Source: Prochlorococcus marinus XMU1410 (lineage in GTDB: Bacteria > Cyanobacteriota > Cyanobacteriia > PCC-6307 > Cyanobiaceae). Taken from it: 64,000 bases of DNA. This document shows positions 18,168-28,189 of this stretch, one piece after another. Under the pieces are notes generated by a model. The model worked only from the letters and a program-made list of their open reading frames with translations, was not told the origin of the DNA and did no database searches. Location of the stretch: assembly GCF_017696085.1 (NCBI RefSeq), contig NZ_JAAORH010000003.1, positions 186,001 through 250,000 of the forward strand, in the 5' to 3' direction. Position numbers and translations under genes: made by a program. The number at the start of each line of letters is the position of its first letter. Position 1 is the first letter of the stretch.

Positions 18168-20300
18168 TTAAAACTTCCATCCCACTCCAAGTGTATATCT
18201 CCAATCTCCACTTAGGTCCTTGCTAGCAACATCTAATCTTAATGGACCTATTGGAGTTTTAACCCCAACTCCCCCTCCAAGAGAAAAACCAGAACCTGAT
18301 TTCTGCAATAATTTACCTGGTTTTCCAGGAACTTCCTTTTGAGAGCCTAGATCACTTCCTGCATCGACGAATAAAGCTCCTGATATCATTCTCCATACAG
18401 GGAATCTATATTCAGCTGTGCCTTCAACAAAACTTTTACTCACAGCCAAATCACAAGAACCCCAACCTCTAACAGATGATGTTCCTCCCATACAAAATGC
18501 TTCGTAAGGAGGTAATTCCCCAAGAATTGTTCCTGCCTTAATTTGAAACCCAATAGCTTGAGGACAGTCTTCACTCGTAGCATCGCTAGACTTACATTCC
18601 TTTGTTAAATTTATTAATTTTGTGGGAACAAAAAATGCATATGAGGCTTTCATTCTATTAAAAGTTGGAGAGTTTTTACCCACTGAAACAAATTGTTCGG
18701 TACCAAAGCTAAATTTATTTCCCGAAGTTGGGTTGATGGAATTATTCAAATTATTTCTAGAAGTACTTGCGATAACGCTAACTAATGTATTTTCTTCAGG
18801 GCATGAACCATCATTTGGAGTAAATCCAATACAGATAATATCATTAATATTTCCTGTTGTTGGAGTCATGTCACCATAAGGTTTTTTGTTTCCATCACCA
18901 TCAATCATCTTTACTTTCTTAAAATTCATTCCTGCAAGAACTCTCCACTTAGCCACCTTAAATGGATCTCCCCCATTTAATGGCCTTGAGAAAGAAAATC
19001 CACCTCCTGTTTTTTCTAAAACTATTGAAGAGAATGAATCGGTACTTTCAGTTGTTGTATCATCAACCGCATAGATCCTTCCATTCTCACTACTTTTAAA
19101 TTCTTGTGGATAATCTCTACTTAAAAAAATATTTGTTCTAAAAGATGTTTTATGTTTGTCTCCTTTAATCCATGGATCAGATAATGAGAAATTATAGGTA
19201 GTTGAATATTCTCCAAAATTTAGGTTTAAATTTGTAGACCATGCTCTTCCAAGTGCATTTGTTTCCTGCAAACCAATTGTCGCGAATATGCCTGAACTGT
19301 TGCTATAACCAATTCCACCCGTTAATGATCCTGTTCTTTGCTCGCTCAAGTCTAAAAAAATTATGATTTGACCAGGATTTAAATTGTCAGGGCCAAGAGA
19401 AACCTTTACATCATCAAATAATGATGTCGCATATAATCTACCGATATCAGCTTCTAAAATTTTTCTGTTAAATATTGAACCAGGTTGTGTTTTTAATTCT
19501 CTTTTTATGACCCAGTCTTTTGTTTTCCCTTTTCTAAGTTTGCCATCAACAAGAAATTCACCTTCAGAATCTGGGAATCTTATTTTTACATCAGATATAA
19601 TCCCCTCATAAACTTTTAATGTTACTACTCCGTTCTCTGAAATTCTATCGGGGCCGTTAATTCTAGCTAAAGAATAACCCTCTTTTTCATAACGTTTTTT
19701 TATTATTTCTATCTTATTTTGAAGTTCATTTAAGTTAAGAGTTGTCCCATAATAATTATTAAAAATATCATCTACATATTCATTGGAGATTACAGAGTTT
19801 ATTGGTTTAAGTTCAACTTTTTTCAAAATTGGATTAGGCACTATATTTACTATTAACCTCACACCTAAGGGTCCTTCTTGAGACTTTATTTTAACTCCTG
19901 AAAACCAACCACTAGCATATATTGCGTTAAGGTCTTGATTTAAAATTCGATTATCAACAATACTTCCAGGCTTTATGCTCATAGAATCGTATGCAGCCAA
20001 TTCAAGTTTTCTACCCTCAGGATGATTTTCCCAACCTTCGATAATTATTTCTGAGATAAGAACACTTTCTTCATTAATTACATTATTTTTTTCCGCAAGA
20101 AGAAATTTCTTCTCTTTGTTAAGATCGATCTCTCGAAATAAATCACTATTAATATTTGATATTTCTAAAGGTTTTACTGATTTATTAACTTCATTTGGCA
20201 AATACTTTGAAGCTAGTGCTGAATTATTTGATATCAAAATCAAGGGGGAGCAGGCAATATTAGTGAAAACCTTTCCAAACTTTAAAAAATGTTTTTGCAT
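18168..20300 (-). CDS. bamA: Outer-membrane assembly protein BamA / Omp85
   Basis: Inserts beta-barrel proteins into the outer membrane; relative of plastid Toc75. In 710 residues there is a signal peptide (1-30), about three POTRA domains to ~residue 340 (repeated GSIVDNR-, SLARING-, GSIFNRK-type edges), and a C-terminal 16-strand barrel with the lid-lock region SSVRGWGSCDLA and final GVGVKTPIGPLRLD and WRYTLGVGWKF. It is the promoter-proximal gene of the lipid A operon, so outer-membrane protein assembly and lipid A synthesis share regulation. Confidence 0.95.
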   Translation of the reverse strand: MQKHFLKFGKVFTNIACSPLILISNNSALASKYLPNEVNKSVKPLEISNINSDLFREIDLNKEKKFLLAEKNNVINEESVLISEIIIEGWENHPEGRKLELAAYDSMSIKPGSIVDNRILNQDLNAIYASGWFSGVKIKSQEGPLGVRLIVNIVPNPILKKVELKPINSVISNEYVDDIFNNYYGTTLNLNELQNKIEIIKKRYEKEGYSLARINGPDRISENGVVTLKVYEGIISDVKIRFPDSEGEFLVDGKLRKGKTKDWVIKRELKTQPGSIFNRKILEADIGRLYATSLFDDVKVSLGPDNLNPGQIIIFLDLSEQRTGSLTGGIGYSNSSGIFATIGLQETNALGRAWSTNLNLNFGEYSTTYNFSLSDPWIKGDKHKTSFRTNIFLSRDYPQEFKSSENGRIYAVDDTTTESTDSFSSIVLEKTGGGFSFSRPLNGGDPFKVAKWRVLAGMNFKKVKMIDGDGNKKPYGDMTPTTGNINDIICIGFTPNDGSCPEENTLVSVIASTSRNNLNNSINPTSGNKFSFGTEQFVSVGKNSPTFNRMKASYAFFVPTKLINLTKECKSSDATSEDCPQAIGFQIKAGTILGELPPYEAFCMGGTSSVRGWGSCDLAVSKSFVEGTAEYRFPVWRMISGALFVDAGSDLGSQKEVPGKPGKLLQKSGSGFSLGGGVGVKTPIGPLRLDVASKDLSGDWRYTLGVGWKF

Positions 20301-20336
20301 AGTACTTTTGATTAAGATAAAAAAGTCATTTTTTAT

Positions 20337-21074
20337 TCAATTAGGTTCTAGAAAATCGTTTATTCTTCGGTGAATTTCACTATAAGCTTCAATTAAACCA
20401 CCTAAATCATTTCTAAATCTATCTTTATCTAGGCTTACAATTGTATCATTTTTTTGGTTTAGATCCCACAATCTACAATTATCAGGACTTATTTCATCCC
20501 CTAAAAGAATGTTATTTCTGAAATCATAACCAAACTCCAACTTGAAATCCACAAGTTGAAGTTGGATATTTTTAAAAAAACTTTTCAGAATTAAATTAAT
20601 TTTTAAAGTTAAATTAATGATTAGTTCTAAATCATCAGAACTTAATATGTTCATTAATTCAATTCTGTCTTTTGTTATAAGGGGATCATTGAGTTCATCA
20701 TTTTTAAGATAGATATCAATTAATGGTTTTGAGAGGAAAGTTCCAGGTTTAATAGTCGTTTGTTTACATAAAGAACCATAAGCAGTATTTCTTAGGACAA
20801 TTTCTAATGGAATTACTTTTATTTTTTTTGCAATCATCGTATTCTCATTTTCAAGTTCAATAAAATGAGTTGGAATATTCTTCTTAAGAAGAATTTCAAA
20901 AATTCTTGCACTTATTAGGCAATTAAGTCTGCCTTTACCTTCAAATTTTTCTTTTTTCAACGCATTAAAAGCTGTAGCATCATCTTTAAATACAATTTTT
21001 ACTTTATCCACATCATCATTAGTAAAAACTTTTTTTGCTTTACCTTCATAGATCAACTCATATTTTTTGTTCAT
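20337..21074 (-). CDS. purC: SAICAR synthetase
   Basis: Purine biosynthesis enzyme that ligates aspartate to CAIR, 245 residues. It shows LIYEGKAKKVF at the start, FKDDATAFN, the LVDFKLEFG block, and DEISPDNCRLWD with the nearby DKDRFR stretch. It lies 37 nt upstream of bamA on the same strand and is divergent from purD across a 134-nt spacer, so two purine genes may share a control region. Confidence 0.96.
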   Translation of the reverse strand: MNKKYELIYEGKAKKVFTNDDVDKVKIVFKDDATAFNALKKEKFEGKGRLNCLISARIFEILLKKNIPTHFIELENENTMIAKKIKVIPLEIVLRNTAYGSLCKQTTIKPGTFLSKPLIDIYLKNDELNDPLITKDRIELMNILSSDDLELIINLTLKINLILKSFFKNIQLQLVDFKLEFGYDFRNNILLGDEISPDNCRLWDLNQKNDTIVSLDKDRFRNDLGGLIEAYSEIHRRINDFLEPN

Positions 21075-21208
21075 TAATTTAAAACCTCATTATGATTACT
21101 AGAGAACTTTTTATAATTAACATAATTATTAGAGATCGACTTCAAATGATTTTTATTTCATTTTAACTGATTATTCATCGAAACCTTATAACCTTACAAA
21201 ACAAATAT

Positions 21209-22540
21209 ATGGAAATTCATTCACCAAGTTCTAGGCGCTTTAATAGATTAGAAAATATCTTAATTATTGGAAATGGCGGGAGAGAAAACTCCTTGGCTTG
21301 GGCTATTCAAAAAAATGAATTAGTTAAAAAAGTTTATTTAATACCTGGCAACGCTGGTTCAGAAAGAATAAATAAATGTGAAAGAATAAAAATTGATATA
21401 AATAATAAAAATGAACTTTTAGAAAAGCTTGATTTTCTCAAGGTAGATTTAATTGTAATCGGACCAGAAATACCTCTGGCAAATGGATTATCTGATTTTC
21501 TTCGCAAAAAAAATTTTAAAGTATTTGGTCCTAATAAAGATGGAGCGAAATTAGAATTTAGCAAATCTTGGGCGAAGGAATTTATGCAAGACGCAAATAT
21601 TCCAACTTCAAACTTTTGGAAAGTAAATTCTCTTGATGAAGCTAAAAAGATCATCAATTCATCATCAATTCCACTAGTAGTAAAAGCTGATGGTCTAGCT
21701 TCAGGTAAAGGTGTTTTCATTCCTAATACAAAAGATGAATGCTTCAAAGCAGCAGAATCAATCTTTAATGGTAAATTTGGCAACTCTGGGAATGTTGTTG
21801 TTTTAGAAGAAAAAATTCAAGGGCCAGAAGTTTCAGTTTTTGCTCTATGCGATGGAGAGAAATATACATTACTTCCAACCGCCCAAGATCACAAACGACT
21901 TAAAGAGAAAGACAAAGGGCCAAATACAGGAGGTATGGGTGCTTATTCTCCAGCCCCATTATTAACAGAAGATTATCTTAATAAAATCATCAAAGAAATA
22001 ATTGAACCTACAATAAATGAATTAAATAAAAGAAATATTGACTATAGAGGCGTAATTTATTTTGGGTTAATGATCACAAAATCTGGTCCCAAAGTTATAG
22101 AATATAACTGCAGATTCGGTGATCCAGAATGCCAAACAATAATGCCCTTGATGGATCAAAATTTTGTATTTCTTTTAGAAAAATGCTCAATGGGAAATTT
22201 AACTGGTGATGAAAAAATTAATACTTCTAATAGAGTTAGTGGTTGCGTCATAGCGGCCTCTAATGGTTATCCTCACGAATATAAAACTGGCTTTCAAATA
22301 AATATTGGTAAAATTGATTCAAATGATTGTCAAATTTTCGATTCAGGCACTTCTTTAAGTGAAAATGGGAAATTATTAACTGATGGAGGAAGAGTCTTAA
22401 GTATTGTCTGTCAAGATAAAGATTTTGATATGGTTTTTGAAAAAGCATACAAGAATTTAAAAGAAATTCATTTTGAGGGTATTTACTTCAGAAATGACAT
22501 AGGTCATCAAGTCAGAAAAAACTTTTCAAAGGAGAATTAG
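21209..22540 (+). CDS. purD: Phosphoribosylamine-glycine ligase
   Basis: ATP-grasp enzyme that makes GAR in purine synthesis, 443 residues. It shows ILIIGNGGRENSLAWA, IGPEIPLANGLSDFLR, the ATP-grasp PLVVKADGLASGKGVF, AQDHKRLKEKDKGPNTGGMG and EYNCRFGDPECQTIMP. The N-terminus carries about ten extra polar residues before the Rossmann strand. It is 4 nt upstream of nblS. Confidence 0.97.
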   Translation: MEIHSPSSRRFNRLENILIIGNGGRENSLAWAIQKNELVKKVYLIPGNAGSERINKCERIKIDINNKNELLEKLDFLKVDLIVIGPEIPLANGLSDFLRKKNFKVFGPNKDGAKLEFSKSWAKEFMQDANIPTSNFWKVNSLDEAKKIINSSSIPLVVKADGLASGKGVFIPNTKDECFKAAESIFNGKFGNSGNVVVLEEKIQGPEVSVFALCDGEKYTLLPTAQDHKRLKEKDKGPNTGGMGAYSPAPLLTEDYLNKIIKEIIEPTINELNKRNIDYRGVIYFGLMITKSGPKVIEYNCRFGDPECQTIMPLMDQNFVFLLEKCSMGNLTGDEKINTSNRVSGCVIAASNGYPHEYKTGFQINIGKIDSNDCQIFDSGTSLSENGKLLTDGGRVLSIVCQDKDFDMVFEKAYKNLKEIHFEGIYFRNDIGHQVRKNFSKEN

Positions 22541-22544
22541 GTTT

Positions 22545-24611
22545 ATGGTGGATACCAATAATCGAGAAAGTAGAAAATATAATTTCACTGATAGTGAAGA
22601 TGTTAATAATAACTATTGGATTAATGGAATCCTCGCTTGGTGGAGTGGGTTCAGTTTAAGAACAAAGTTGTTAGCCATAGCAACTCTTGTCGTAAGCCTC
22701 CTAATGACAGGAATAACTTTTTTTGCATTAAATAGTATTCAAAGAGATGCAGGTATGAATGATACTAGATATGCTAGAGATCTTGGCTTATTGTTATCTG
22801 GGAATGTTACAGAACTAGTCGCTAATAACCAAAAAAAAGAAATTTCAAATGTTGCTGAAAAGTTTTGGAGATCTAGTAGAAATCTGCGTTATATATTTTT
22901 TACTGATGCCGAAGATATTGTTCAACTTGGAATACCAATCAGTGCAACACCCACAAGCTCAGACAGTCAGTTTCAGCTCACCCGAAGATTAAAACTACCC
23001 TCAGAATTAAAGAAGAGACCACAATTCCCATTGGTTAGGCAGCATGCAACACCTCAAGGTCAAGTAACAGATGTATTTGTCCCAATGTTATGGAAAGGCA
23101 AATATCTTGGAACTTTAGCTTTGGGAGTCACCCCTAATAAAAAAGCACTAGCAAGTGCAGCTTTAACAAGAGAAGTAACCATTGCAGTTTTTATCTCTAT
23201 TTGGGTCCTAGTAATACTTGGAGCTGTATTTAACGCACTAACTATAACAAGGCCAGTTAGAGAATTAGTAAGAGGTGTTAGAGAAATTTCAAGAGGAAAT
23301 TTTAAATCAAGAATTTCTTTACCTATGACAGGTGATCTAGGAGAACTCCTAAATGGATTTAACCGTATGGCCACCCAGTTAGAAAATTATGATGAAGCTA
23401 ATATAGAGGAACTAAAAGCGGCACAAATCAAGCAGCAATCTCTAATAGCTACAATGGCTGATGGTGCAATATTATTGGACTCAAAAGGCAAGATTGTACT
23501 AACTAATCCAACAGCCAAGAGACTATTTCGTTGGGAAGGAAGATTTTTAGAGGGTAAACATTTTTTAAACGAAATACCAGAAATTTTATCTAACGACTTA
23601 CATACGAATATAGAATCCATATTAAACAGGGAAAAGGAGAAGGACGATTTAAGGTTCAGTTTAGGAGAACCAGCAAGAACCTTAAGAATTGTCTTGCAAT
23701 CAGTTTTAGATACAAATAAAGTTGAATTAAAAGGAATTGCTGTAACAATCCAAGACTTAACTAGAGAAGTTGAACTGAACGCTGCACAAAATAGATTTAT
23801 AAGCAATGTATCACATGAATTAAGGACACCACTTTTTAATATCAAAAGTTATGTAGAGACCTTACACGATTTAAAAGATCAGCTTTCTGATGAAGAACAA
23901 ATAGAATTTTTAGGAATCGCAAATTCAGAGACTGATAGATTAACAAGACTTGTAAATGATGTATTAGATTTATCAAGATTGGAGTCTGGGAAAATAGTTC
24001 AACTCGAGCAAATGGACATTAAACCAGCAATAGAACAGACTCTTAGAAATTATAGACTTAATGCTACAGAAAAAAATGTTTCATTAGCTCATGATATCGA
24101 GGAGACTATTCCTCCAATTCTTGGAAATTTTGATTTACTTTTGCAGGTTTTTGATAATTTACTAGGCAACGGATTGAAATTTAGTCCAAAAAACAGCTCC
24201 CTTATTATAAGAGCTTATACTTGGCCAGATTCTTGTCCAGCTTTCCCTCCAAGTATTACAAATGATGCAGCCCCTCGATGCGAACTAGTTTCGCCACTAC
24301 CAAAAGTAAGGATTGAGATCGCTGATACTGGCTCAGGAATATCGCAGGCTGATCAAGAAAAGATATTTGATCGTTTTTATAGAGTAGAGAATTCTGTTCA
24401 TACTGAGCAAGGGACCGGTTTAGGTTTATCTATAGTTCGGGGGATAATAGAAAAACACGGTGGGGAAATTCGTATGGCTAGTGAATTAGGAGTAGGAACA
24501 ACTTTCTGGTTTGATTTGGCCTTAGCTCAATCTGATAAAGATGAATTATTAACAAAAGCCATTAATAAATCAGACTCTTTTTCAGGATCTGAACTTAAAG
24601 AAATTATCTAA
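22545..24611 (+). CDS. nblS: Sensor histidine kinase NblS (Hik33/DspA type)
   Basis: Membrane sensor that controls high-light and stress genes, including hli genes, in cyanobacteria. In 688 residues the order is: membrane helix ~40-60, an extracytoplasmic sensor part, second helix ~210-232, HAMP ~235-285, PAS ~295-400, HisKA with phospho-His424 in SNVSHELRTPLFNIKSY, and HATPase with N box, ADTGSGIS and GTGLGLSIV. Identity rests on architecture and size. Its 3' end overlaps convergent kaiC by 4 nt. Confidence 0.94.
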   Translation: MVDTNNRESRKYNFTDSEDVNNNYWINGILAWWSGFSLRTKLLAIATLVVSLLMTGITFFALNSIQRDAGMNDTRYARDLGLLLSGNVTELVANNQKKEISNVAEKFWRSSRNLRYIFFTDAEDIVQLGIPISATPTSSDSQFQLTRRLKLPSELKKRPQFPLVRQHATPQGQVTDVFVPMLWKGKYLGTLALGVTPNKKALASAALTREVTIAVFISIWVLVILGAVFNALTITRPVRELVRGVREISRGNFKSRISLPMTGDLGELLNGFNRMATQLENYDEANIEELKAAQIKQQSLIATMADGAILLDSKGKIVLTNPTAKRLFRWEGRFLEGKHFLNEIPEILSNDLHTNIESILNREKEKDDLRFSLGEPARTLRIVLQSVLDTNKVELKGIAVTIQDLTREVELNAAQNRFISNVSHELRTPLFNIKSYVETLHDLKDQLSDEEQIEFLGIANSETDRLTRLVNDVLDLSRLESGKIVQLEQMDIKPAIEQTLRNYRLNATEKNVSLAHDIEETIPPILGNFDLLLQVFDNLLGNGLKFSPKNSSLIIRAYTWPDSCPAFPPSITNDAAPRCELVSPLPKVRIEIADTGSGISQADQEKIFDRFYRVENSVHTEQGTGLGLSIVRGIIEKHGGEIRMASELGVGTTFWFDLALAQSDKDELLTKAINKSDSFSGSELKEII

Positions 24612-26137
24612 TTATTATCTACTCCTTTAAAAACATTTTGAACATTTTGATCAGGTACAACTCTGTGAGGGGCACCACTAAATATTTGTTCAAAATTAGA
24701 AAAAGAATCTTTTATTTCTGGGCCACTATTTGTAATGATAAATTCTCTTATTCGTTTATCATGCCATGATCCCCGCATTTTAAAAACATTTAAAGCTCGT
24801 GCCATCTCACCTTTTATTTCTACATATTGAAGTAATAAAATCGTATCTGTAATAGTTGAGATATGAGAATCAGTTATAGAATGACTACCCATAAATTCTT
24901 CTGCAGTATTAGTAAAGAAACCTGCTATCTCCTCTTGTTTTGTATAACCGGTAACAGCAATTACAAACTGCCTAAATGCATTCAAACTTACACCTCTAGC
25001 TAATGCAGAGAGAGAATCGATTGCCATTCTTTTTGGTTTAAATTGATTAATTTGCGTTTTTATGATTTGCAAGTGATCTTCTAAACCAGTTGACTCAGGA
25101 TATGCGCAAATAATTTTCAATAACCCATCACTTTCCATTTTTTCAAAATCTATTCCCCAGCTAGTCGCATTCCTAAGTAATTGAGCCCTAGATTCTTCAT
25201 ATGCAAAAAGAATTGCTCTCTCATTATTGTTATAAGCATCTTCAACAAATTTTGATACAAGCATTGTTTTGCCCGTACCAGTAGCTCCAGTGGCGAGGAT
25301 GATGGAATCTTGAAAATATCCTCCACCACACATATCATCAAGATCTTTAACTCCAGAGCTAATCCTAATATTTGAAGATAGCTGCGTTAGTCTCATTGCT
25401 CCTAGGGCAAACACACTTATTCCATCCATTCCCATAGTAAATGGATATTCACCTTTCATATGTACAGTACCTCTTAACTTCAAAACTTCTAAAGTTCTTC
25501 TTCTCTTTTCTGATTCAAGGACATTTCTCAATAAGACAACATTATCAGATACAAATTCCTCTACTCCATATCTAGCAATTGGTCCATAATCATCAACCCT
25601 TTCTGTAGTCATAACTGTCGTCACACCTATTTCTTTTAATCTTGCTATAAGTCTAAATATTTCTCGTCTAACAACATAAATAGCATCATACTGTTGAAAA
25701 ACGGCAGTTATTGAATCTATTGCAACCCTTTTAGCTTTATATTTTCTAATTGCATAACTAATTCTCTCAATAAGACCAGACAAGTCAAAGTTCCCCGCAA
25801 CATCCTGACCATCAGGGTCAGGAGAAGCGTCCAAAATAAAAAGTTTATTTTGATCAATTAATTCTTGTAAATCCCAACCAAAACTTGCGGCATTTCTAAT
25901 AATATCTAGAGGTGATTCCTCAAATGTTACAAAGATTCCAGGCTCATCAAAATTACAAATTCCATGGTGTAAATATTGCAGTGAAAAAACAGTTTTACCT
26001 GTTCCTGAAGTACCACTAACGAGTGTGCTTCTTGATACAGGCAAGCCACCCCTACAAACATCATCAAATCCTTCGATTCCCGTTGGTAATTTTTGTACTT
26101 GCATTTTATTTGATTTGCCAAATTTCTTATCATTCAT
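24608..26137 (-). CDS. kaiC: Circadian clock ATPase/kinase KaiC
   Basis: Hexameric RecA-type clock protein with two domains, 509 residues. CI has Walker A GTSGTGKT at 42-49 and CII has GATGTGKT at 284-291. The autophosphorylation region is intact: Thr422, Ser427 and Thr428 correspond to Thr426, Ser431 and Thr432 of the Synechococcus protein. The tail after HRVVPD is short and ends in GVDNN. It lies 71 nt downstream of kaiB on the same strand. No kaiA is present, which is the known Prochlorococcus state. Confidence 0.98.
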   Translation of the reverse strand: MNDKKFGKSNKMQVQKLPTGIEGFDDVCRGGLPVSRSTLVSGTSGTGKTVFSLQYLHHGICNFDEPGIFVTFEESPLDIIRNAASFGWDLQELIDQNKLFILDASPDPDGQDVAGNFDLSGLIERISYAIRKYKAKRVAIDSITAVFQQYDAIYVVRREIFRLIARLKEIGVTTVMTTERVDDYGPIARYGVEEFVSDNVVLLRNVLESEKRRRTLEVLKLRGTVHMKGEYPFTMGMDGISVFALGAMRLTQLSSNIRISSGVKDLDDMCGGGYFQDSIILATGATGTGKTMLVSKFVEDAYNNNERAILFAYEESRAQLLRNATSWGIDFEKMESDGLLKIICAYPESTGLEDHLQIIKTQINQFKPKRMAIDSLSALARGVSLNAFRQFVIAVTGYTKQEEIAGFFTNTAEEFMGSHSITDSHISTITDTILLLQYVEIKGEMARALNVFKMRGSWHDKRIREFIITNSGPEIKDSFSNFEQIFSGAPHRVVPDQNVQNVFKGVDNN

Positions 26138-26208
26138 AGTTTTGTGCTAATTAAATAAAAGTAAAATAAATTTTGAATTTATCTTTAATTATAAAAGTTT
26201 TAGATTTA

Positions 26209-26526
26209 TTACTTATCTCCACTATATTCAGTTTCAGTTAATTCATCAAAAAGTAAATCTAAACCAATTAAAACTTTCTCTCGATCTGAAAGATCACCTA
26301 TTATTTTTCTAACTGGTGGCGGTAAAATTTTAGCTAACGTTGGAGTGGCTAAAATTTTATCTTCTTCCGCAAGTTGTGGTTGCTTAAGGACATCGATAAC
26401 CTTTAAAGCATAAACTCCTTTGAATTCATTATCTAAAATTTCTCTTAAAGTATTTAAAGCTCTCATCGAATTAGGAGTATTTCCAGCAACATAGAGTTTT
26501 AAAATATATGTTTTCCTTGCTGCCAT
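26209..26526 (-). CDS. kaiB: Circadian clock protein KaiB
   Basis: Thioredoxin-like fold-switching clock protein of 105 residues that binds KaiC. It shows [38 protein letters not shown] and [20 protein letters not shown], all typical. It is the first gene of kaiBC. In other cyanobacteria kaiA lies upstream, but here the next gene is divergent rplU, only 143 nt away. Confidence 0.98.
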   Translation of the reverse strand: MAARKTYILKLYVAGNTPNSMRALNTLREILDNEFKGVYALKVIDVLKQPQLAEEDKILATPTLAKILPPPVRKIIGDLSDREKVLIGLDLLFDELTETEYSGDK

Positions 26527-26669
26527 CGTTATAGTTCCTTAATTGATAAAAAAGATTTAAAACAACCCTTGACTTATTACACTACAAAATAAGAAAATAG
26601 ACAAACTATTATGATTGCTTTTTAGGCTTAATCAAATCATTAATTTGAGCCTAGTAGCGTCTTTAAAAT
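26527..26669. promoter_or_regulatory. Divergent kaiB / rplU control region where kaiA would be
   Basis: 143 nt separate the kaiB and rplU starts, so both promoters must lie here. A TTGACT box (near 26570) could serve as a -35 for rplU. The space is far too short for any kaiA coding remnant, and I saw no kaiA-like peptide in it. Confidence 0.5.
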
Positions 26670-27110
26670 ATGACAAATTCTAAAAACTCCTCAAACAATT
26701 CTTCTGAAAGTAATGAATTGTATGCAATAGCAGAAACTTCAGGTCAACAATTTTGGTTCGAAGTTGATAGATACTATGACATAGACAGGTTAAATGCAAA
26801 AGAGAAAGACAAGATAACACTGGAAAAAGTTTTACTTTTAAAGGATAAGGACTCAATAAGTATTGGTAAACCTTACGTTAAAGAAGCCAAAATTGAATTA
26901 GAAGTAGTCTCTCATAAAAGAGACAAGAAAATTCTTGTATACAAGATGCGTCCAAAGAAAAAGACAAGAAGAAAGATGGGTCACCGACAAGAACTTACAA
27001 GAGTTATGGTAAAATCTATAACAATTGGTAAAAGCACTCCCAAGTCTTCTGTAAAAAAGGAAACTGTCAAAAAAGAGACTAAACCAAAATCAGAAAAATC
27101 TACAAATTAA
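26670..27110 (+). CDS. rplU: 50S ribosomal protein L21 with C-terminal extension
   Basis: The L21 core (about residues 18-115) shows YAIAETSGQQFWFEVDRYYD and the signature KMRPKKKTRRKMGHRQ. The remaining ~30 residues are a Lys/Thr/Ser-rich basic tail, longer than the ~103-residue bacterial standard; such tails are common in picocyanobacteria. It is 9 nt upstream of rpmA, the usual pairing. Confidence 0.97.
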   Translation: MTNSKNSSNNSSESNELYAIAETSGQQFWFEVDRYYDIDRLNAKEKDKITLEKVLLLKDKDSISIGKPYVKEAKIELEVVSHKRDKKILVYKMRPKKKTRRKMGHRQELTRVMVKSITIGKSTPKSSVKKETVKKETKPKSEKSTN

Positions 27111-27119
27111 ACACTTCTA

Positions 27120-27380
27120 ATGGCACATAAAAAAGGAACAGGTTCTACTAGAAACGGAAGAGATTCAAATTCCAAAAGATTGGGTGTTAAAGCTTATGGA
27201 GGAGAAAAAGTAACTGCTGGATCAATTTTAATTCGTCAAAGAGGTACCTCTTTCCTTCCTGGAAATAATGTTGGGAAAGGTAAAGATGACACTCTTTTTG
27301 CGCTCAAAGAAGGAACAGTAAGTTTCGAAAGCATTAAAAGAAATTTAAGAAATAGAAAAAGAGTTAATATAGTTATCTAA
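27120..27380 (+). CDS. rpmA: 50S ribosomal protein L27
   Basis: 86 residues starting [16 protein letters not shown], with the conserved [20 protein letters not shown] block. L27 lies near the peptidyl transferase centre. Its 3' end overlaps the convergent methyltransferase gene by 8 nt. Confidence 0.98.
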   Translation: MAHKKGTGSTRNGRDSNSKRLGVKAYGGEKVTAGSILIRQRGTSFLPGNNVGKGKDDTLFALKEGTVSFESIKRNLRNRKRVNIVI

Positions 27381-28113
27381 TTTTCTTATAAGCTCTTGTA
27401 GTTATAAGAATAGGATGAAATACTTCTAAAAAATTTGATTGAAGAGTCTCAAAAAATTTTTCAACAATTTGAATGTCGTCGATATGAAACGGATATTCAT
27501 TTTTTTCTCCTTTGAAAAAATACCAATTAAATAAAGCAATAGATTTAGGATCCATAAACTCATTAAAAATCTCAATTTGTGAAGATGGATCAGCAAGATG
27601 TTCCAAAACATCAAGGCAAACTATCGTATCAAATTTAGATATTTGTGTATCTTGAATTGTCTTGCAAAAAGTAAGTTTTTTTTCGACTCCTAATTTCTTT
27701 GCCCTGTATTCAACAAAGTTTCTATTTGTCTCATTAATATCTACAAAAAAAACATGCTCAACTTTTGAAGACATAGCGTTAGCTAAGGCATGCGTTCCAA
27801 TTCCTCCTCCAAAATCTAAAACCAAATCTCTAGAAAATCTCTGCTGAAGTTTTAAAGTATCCGCGATGTAGTCCTTGCTTGTGATATGCCAAGCAGCTAA
27901 ATCAGCTACATGCCGATCTCCAACTATTTCAGTATAAAAATCCGAAACATCATTCAAAGCATCTCCAGGATGTGAATTTGCCAAATTCATCTTTGCATTT
28001 GCAAGGAATCCATCTAAATCACATTTTCTAATAGATAAGTATTCCATTAAATGTGATTTCAAATTAAAAGCATTGTCTAAAAACTCTTTTAAAATAAAAT
28101 TATTGTTTTTCAA
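27373..28113 (-). CDS. Class I SAM-dependent methyltransferase of unknown substrate
   Basis: 246 residues with the SAM-binding motif [14 protein letters not shown] near 100, VDINETNR (acidic ribose-binding loop), [13 protein letters not shown] (motif IV region) and a following Asp-Pro. The first ~90 residues are helical and specific to this group. The start is TTG at 28113; no better ATG exists before residue 18. The substrate cannot be told from the sequence. It is convergent with rpmA. Confidence 0.8.
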   Translation of the reverse strand: MKNNNFILKEFLDNAFNLKSHLMEYLSIRKCDLDGFLANAKMNLANSHPGDALNDVSDFYTEIVGDRHVADLAAWHITSKDYIADTLKLQQRFSRDLVLDFGGGIGTHALANAMSSKVEHVFFVDINETNRNFVEYRAKKLGVEKKLTFCKTIQDTQISKFDTIVCLDVLEHLADPSSQIEIFNEFMDPKSIALFNWYFFKGEKNEYPFHIDDIQIVEKFFETLQSNFLEVFHPILITTRAYKKIR

Positions 28114-28189
28114 TTTCTTTCTCTAAATTTCCAATATCAAAATCATAGGATGGTTATAAATCTTTCTCAAAGTATTCTTAATATTAAAA

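Noticed and set aside
21334-21783. 149-codon minus-strand ORF inside purD
   Set aside because: Fully antisense to a well-conserved purD; its translation is rich in Ser/Phe/Leu as expected of a shadow frame.
23387-23845. 152-codon minus-strand ORF inside nblS
   Set aside because: Antisense to the PAS/HisKA region of nblS, whose motifs are intact.
26527-26669. Possible kaiA remnant between kaiB and rplU
   Set aside because: 143 nt is too short and no frame resembles KaiA.
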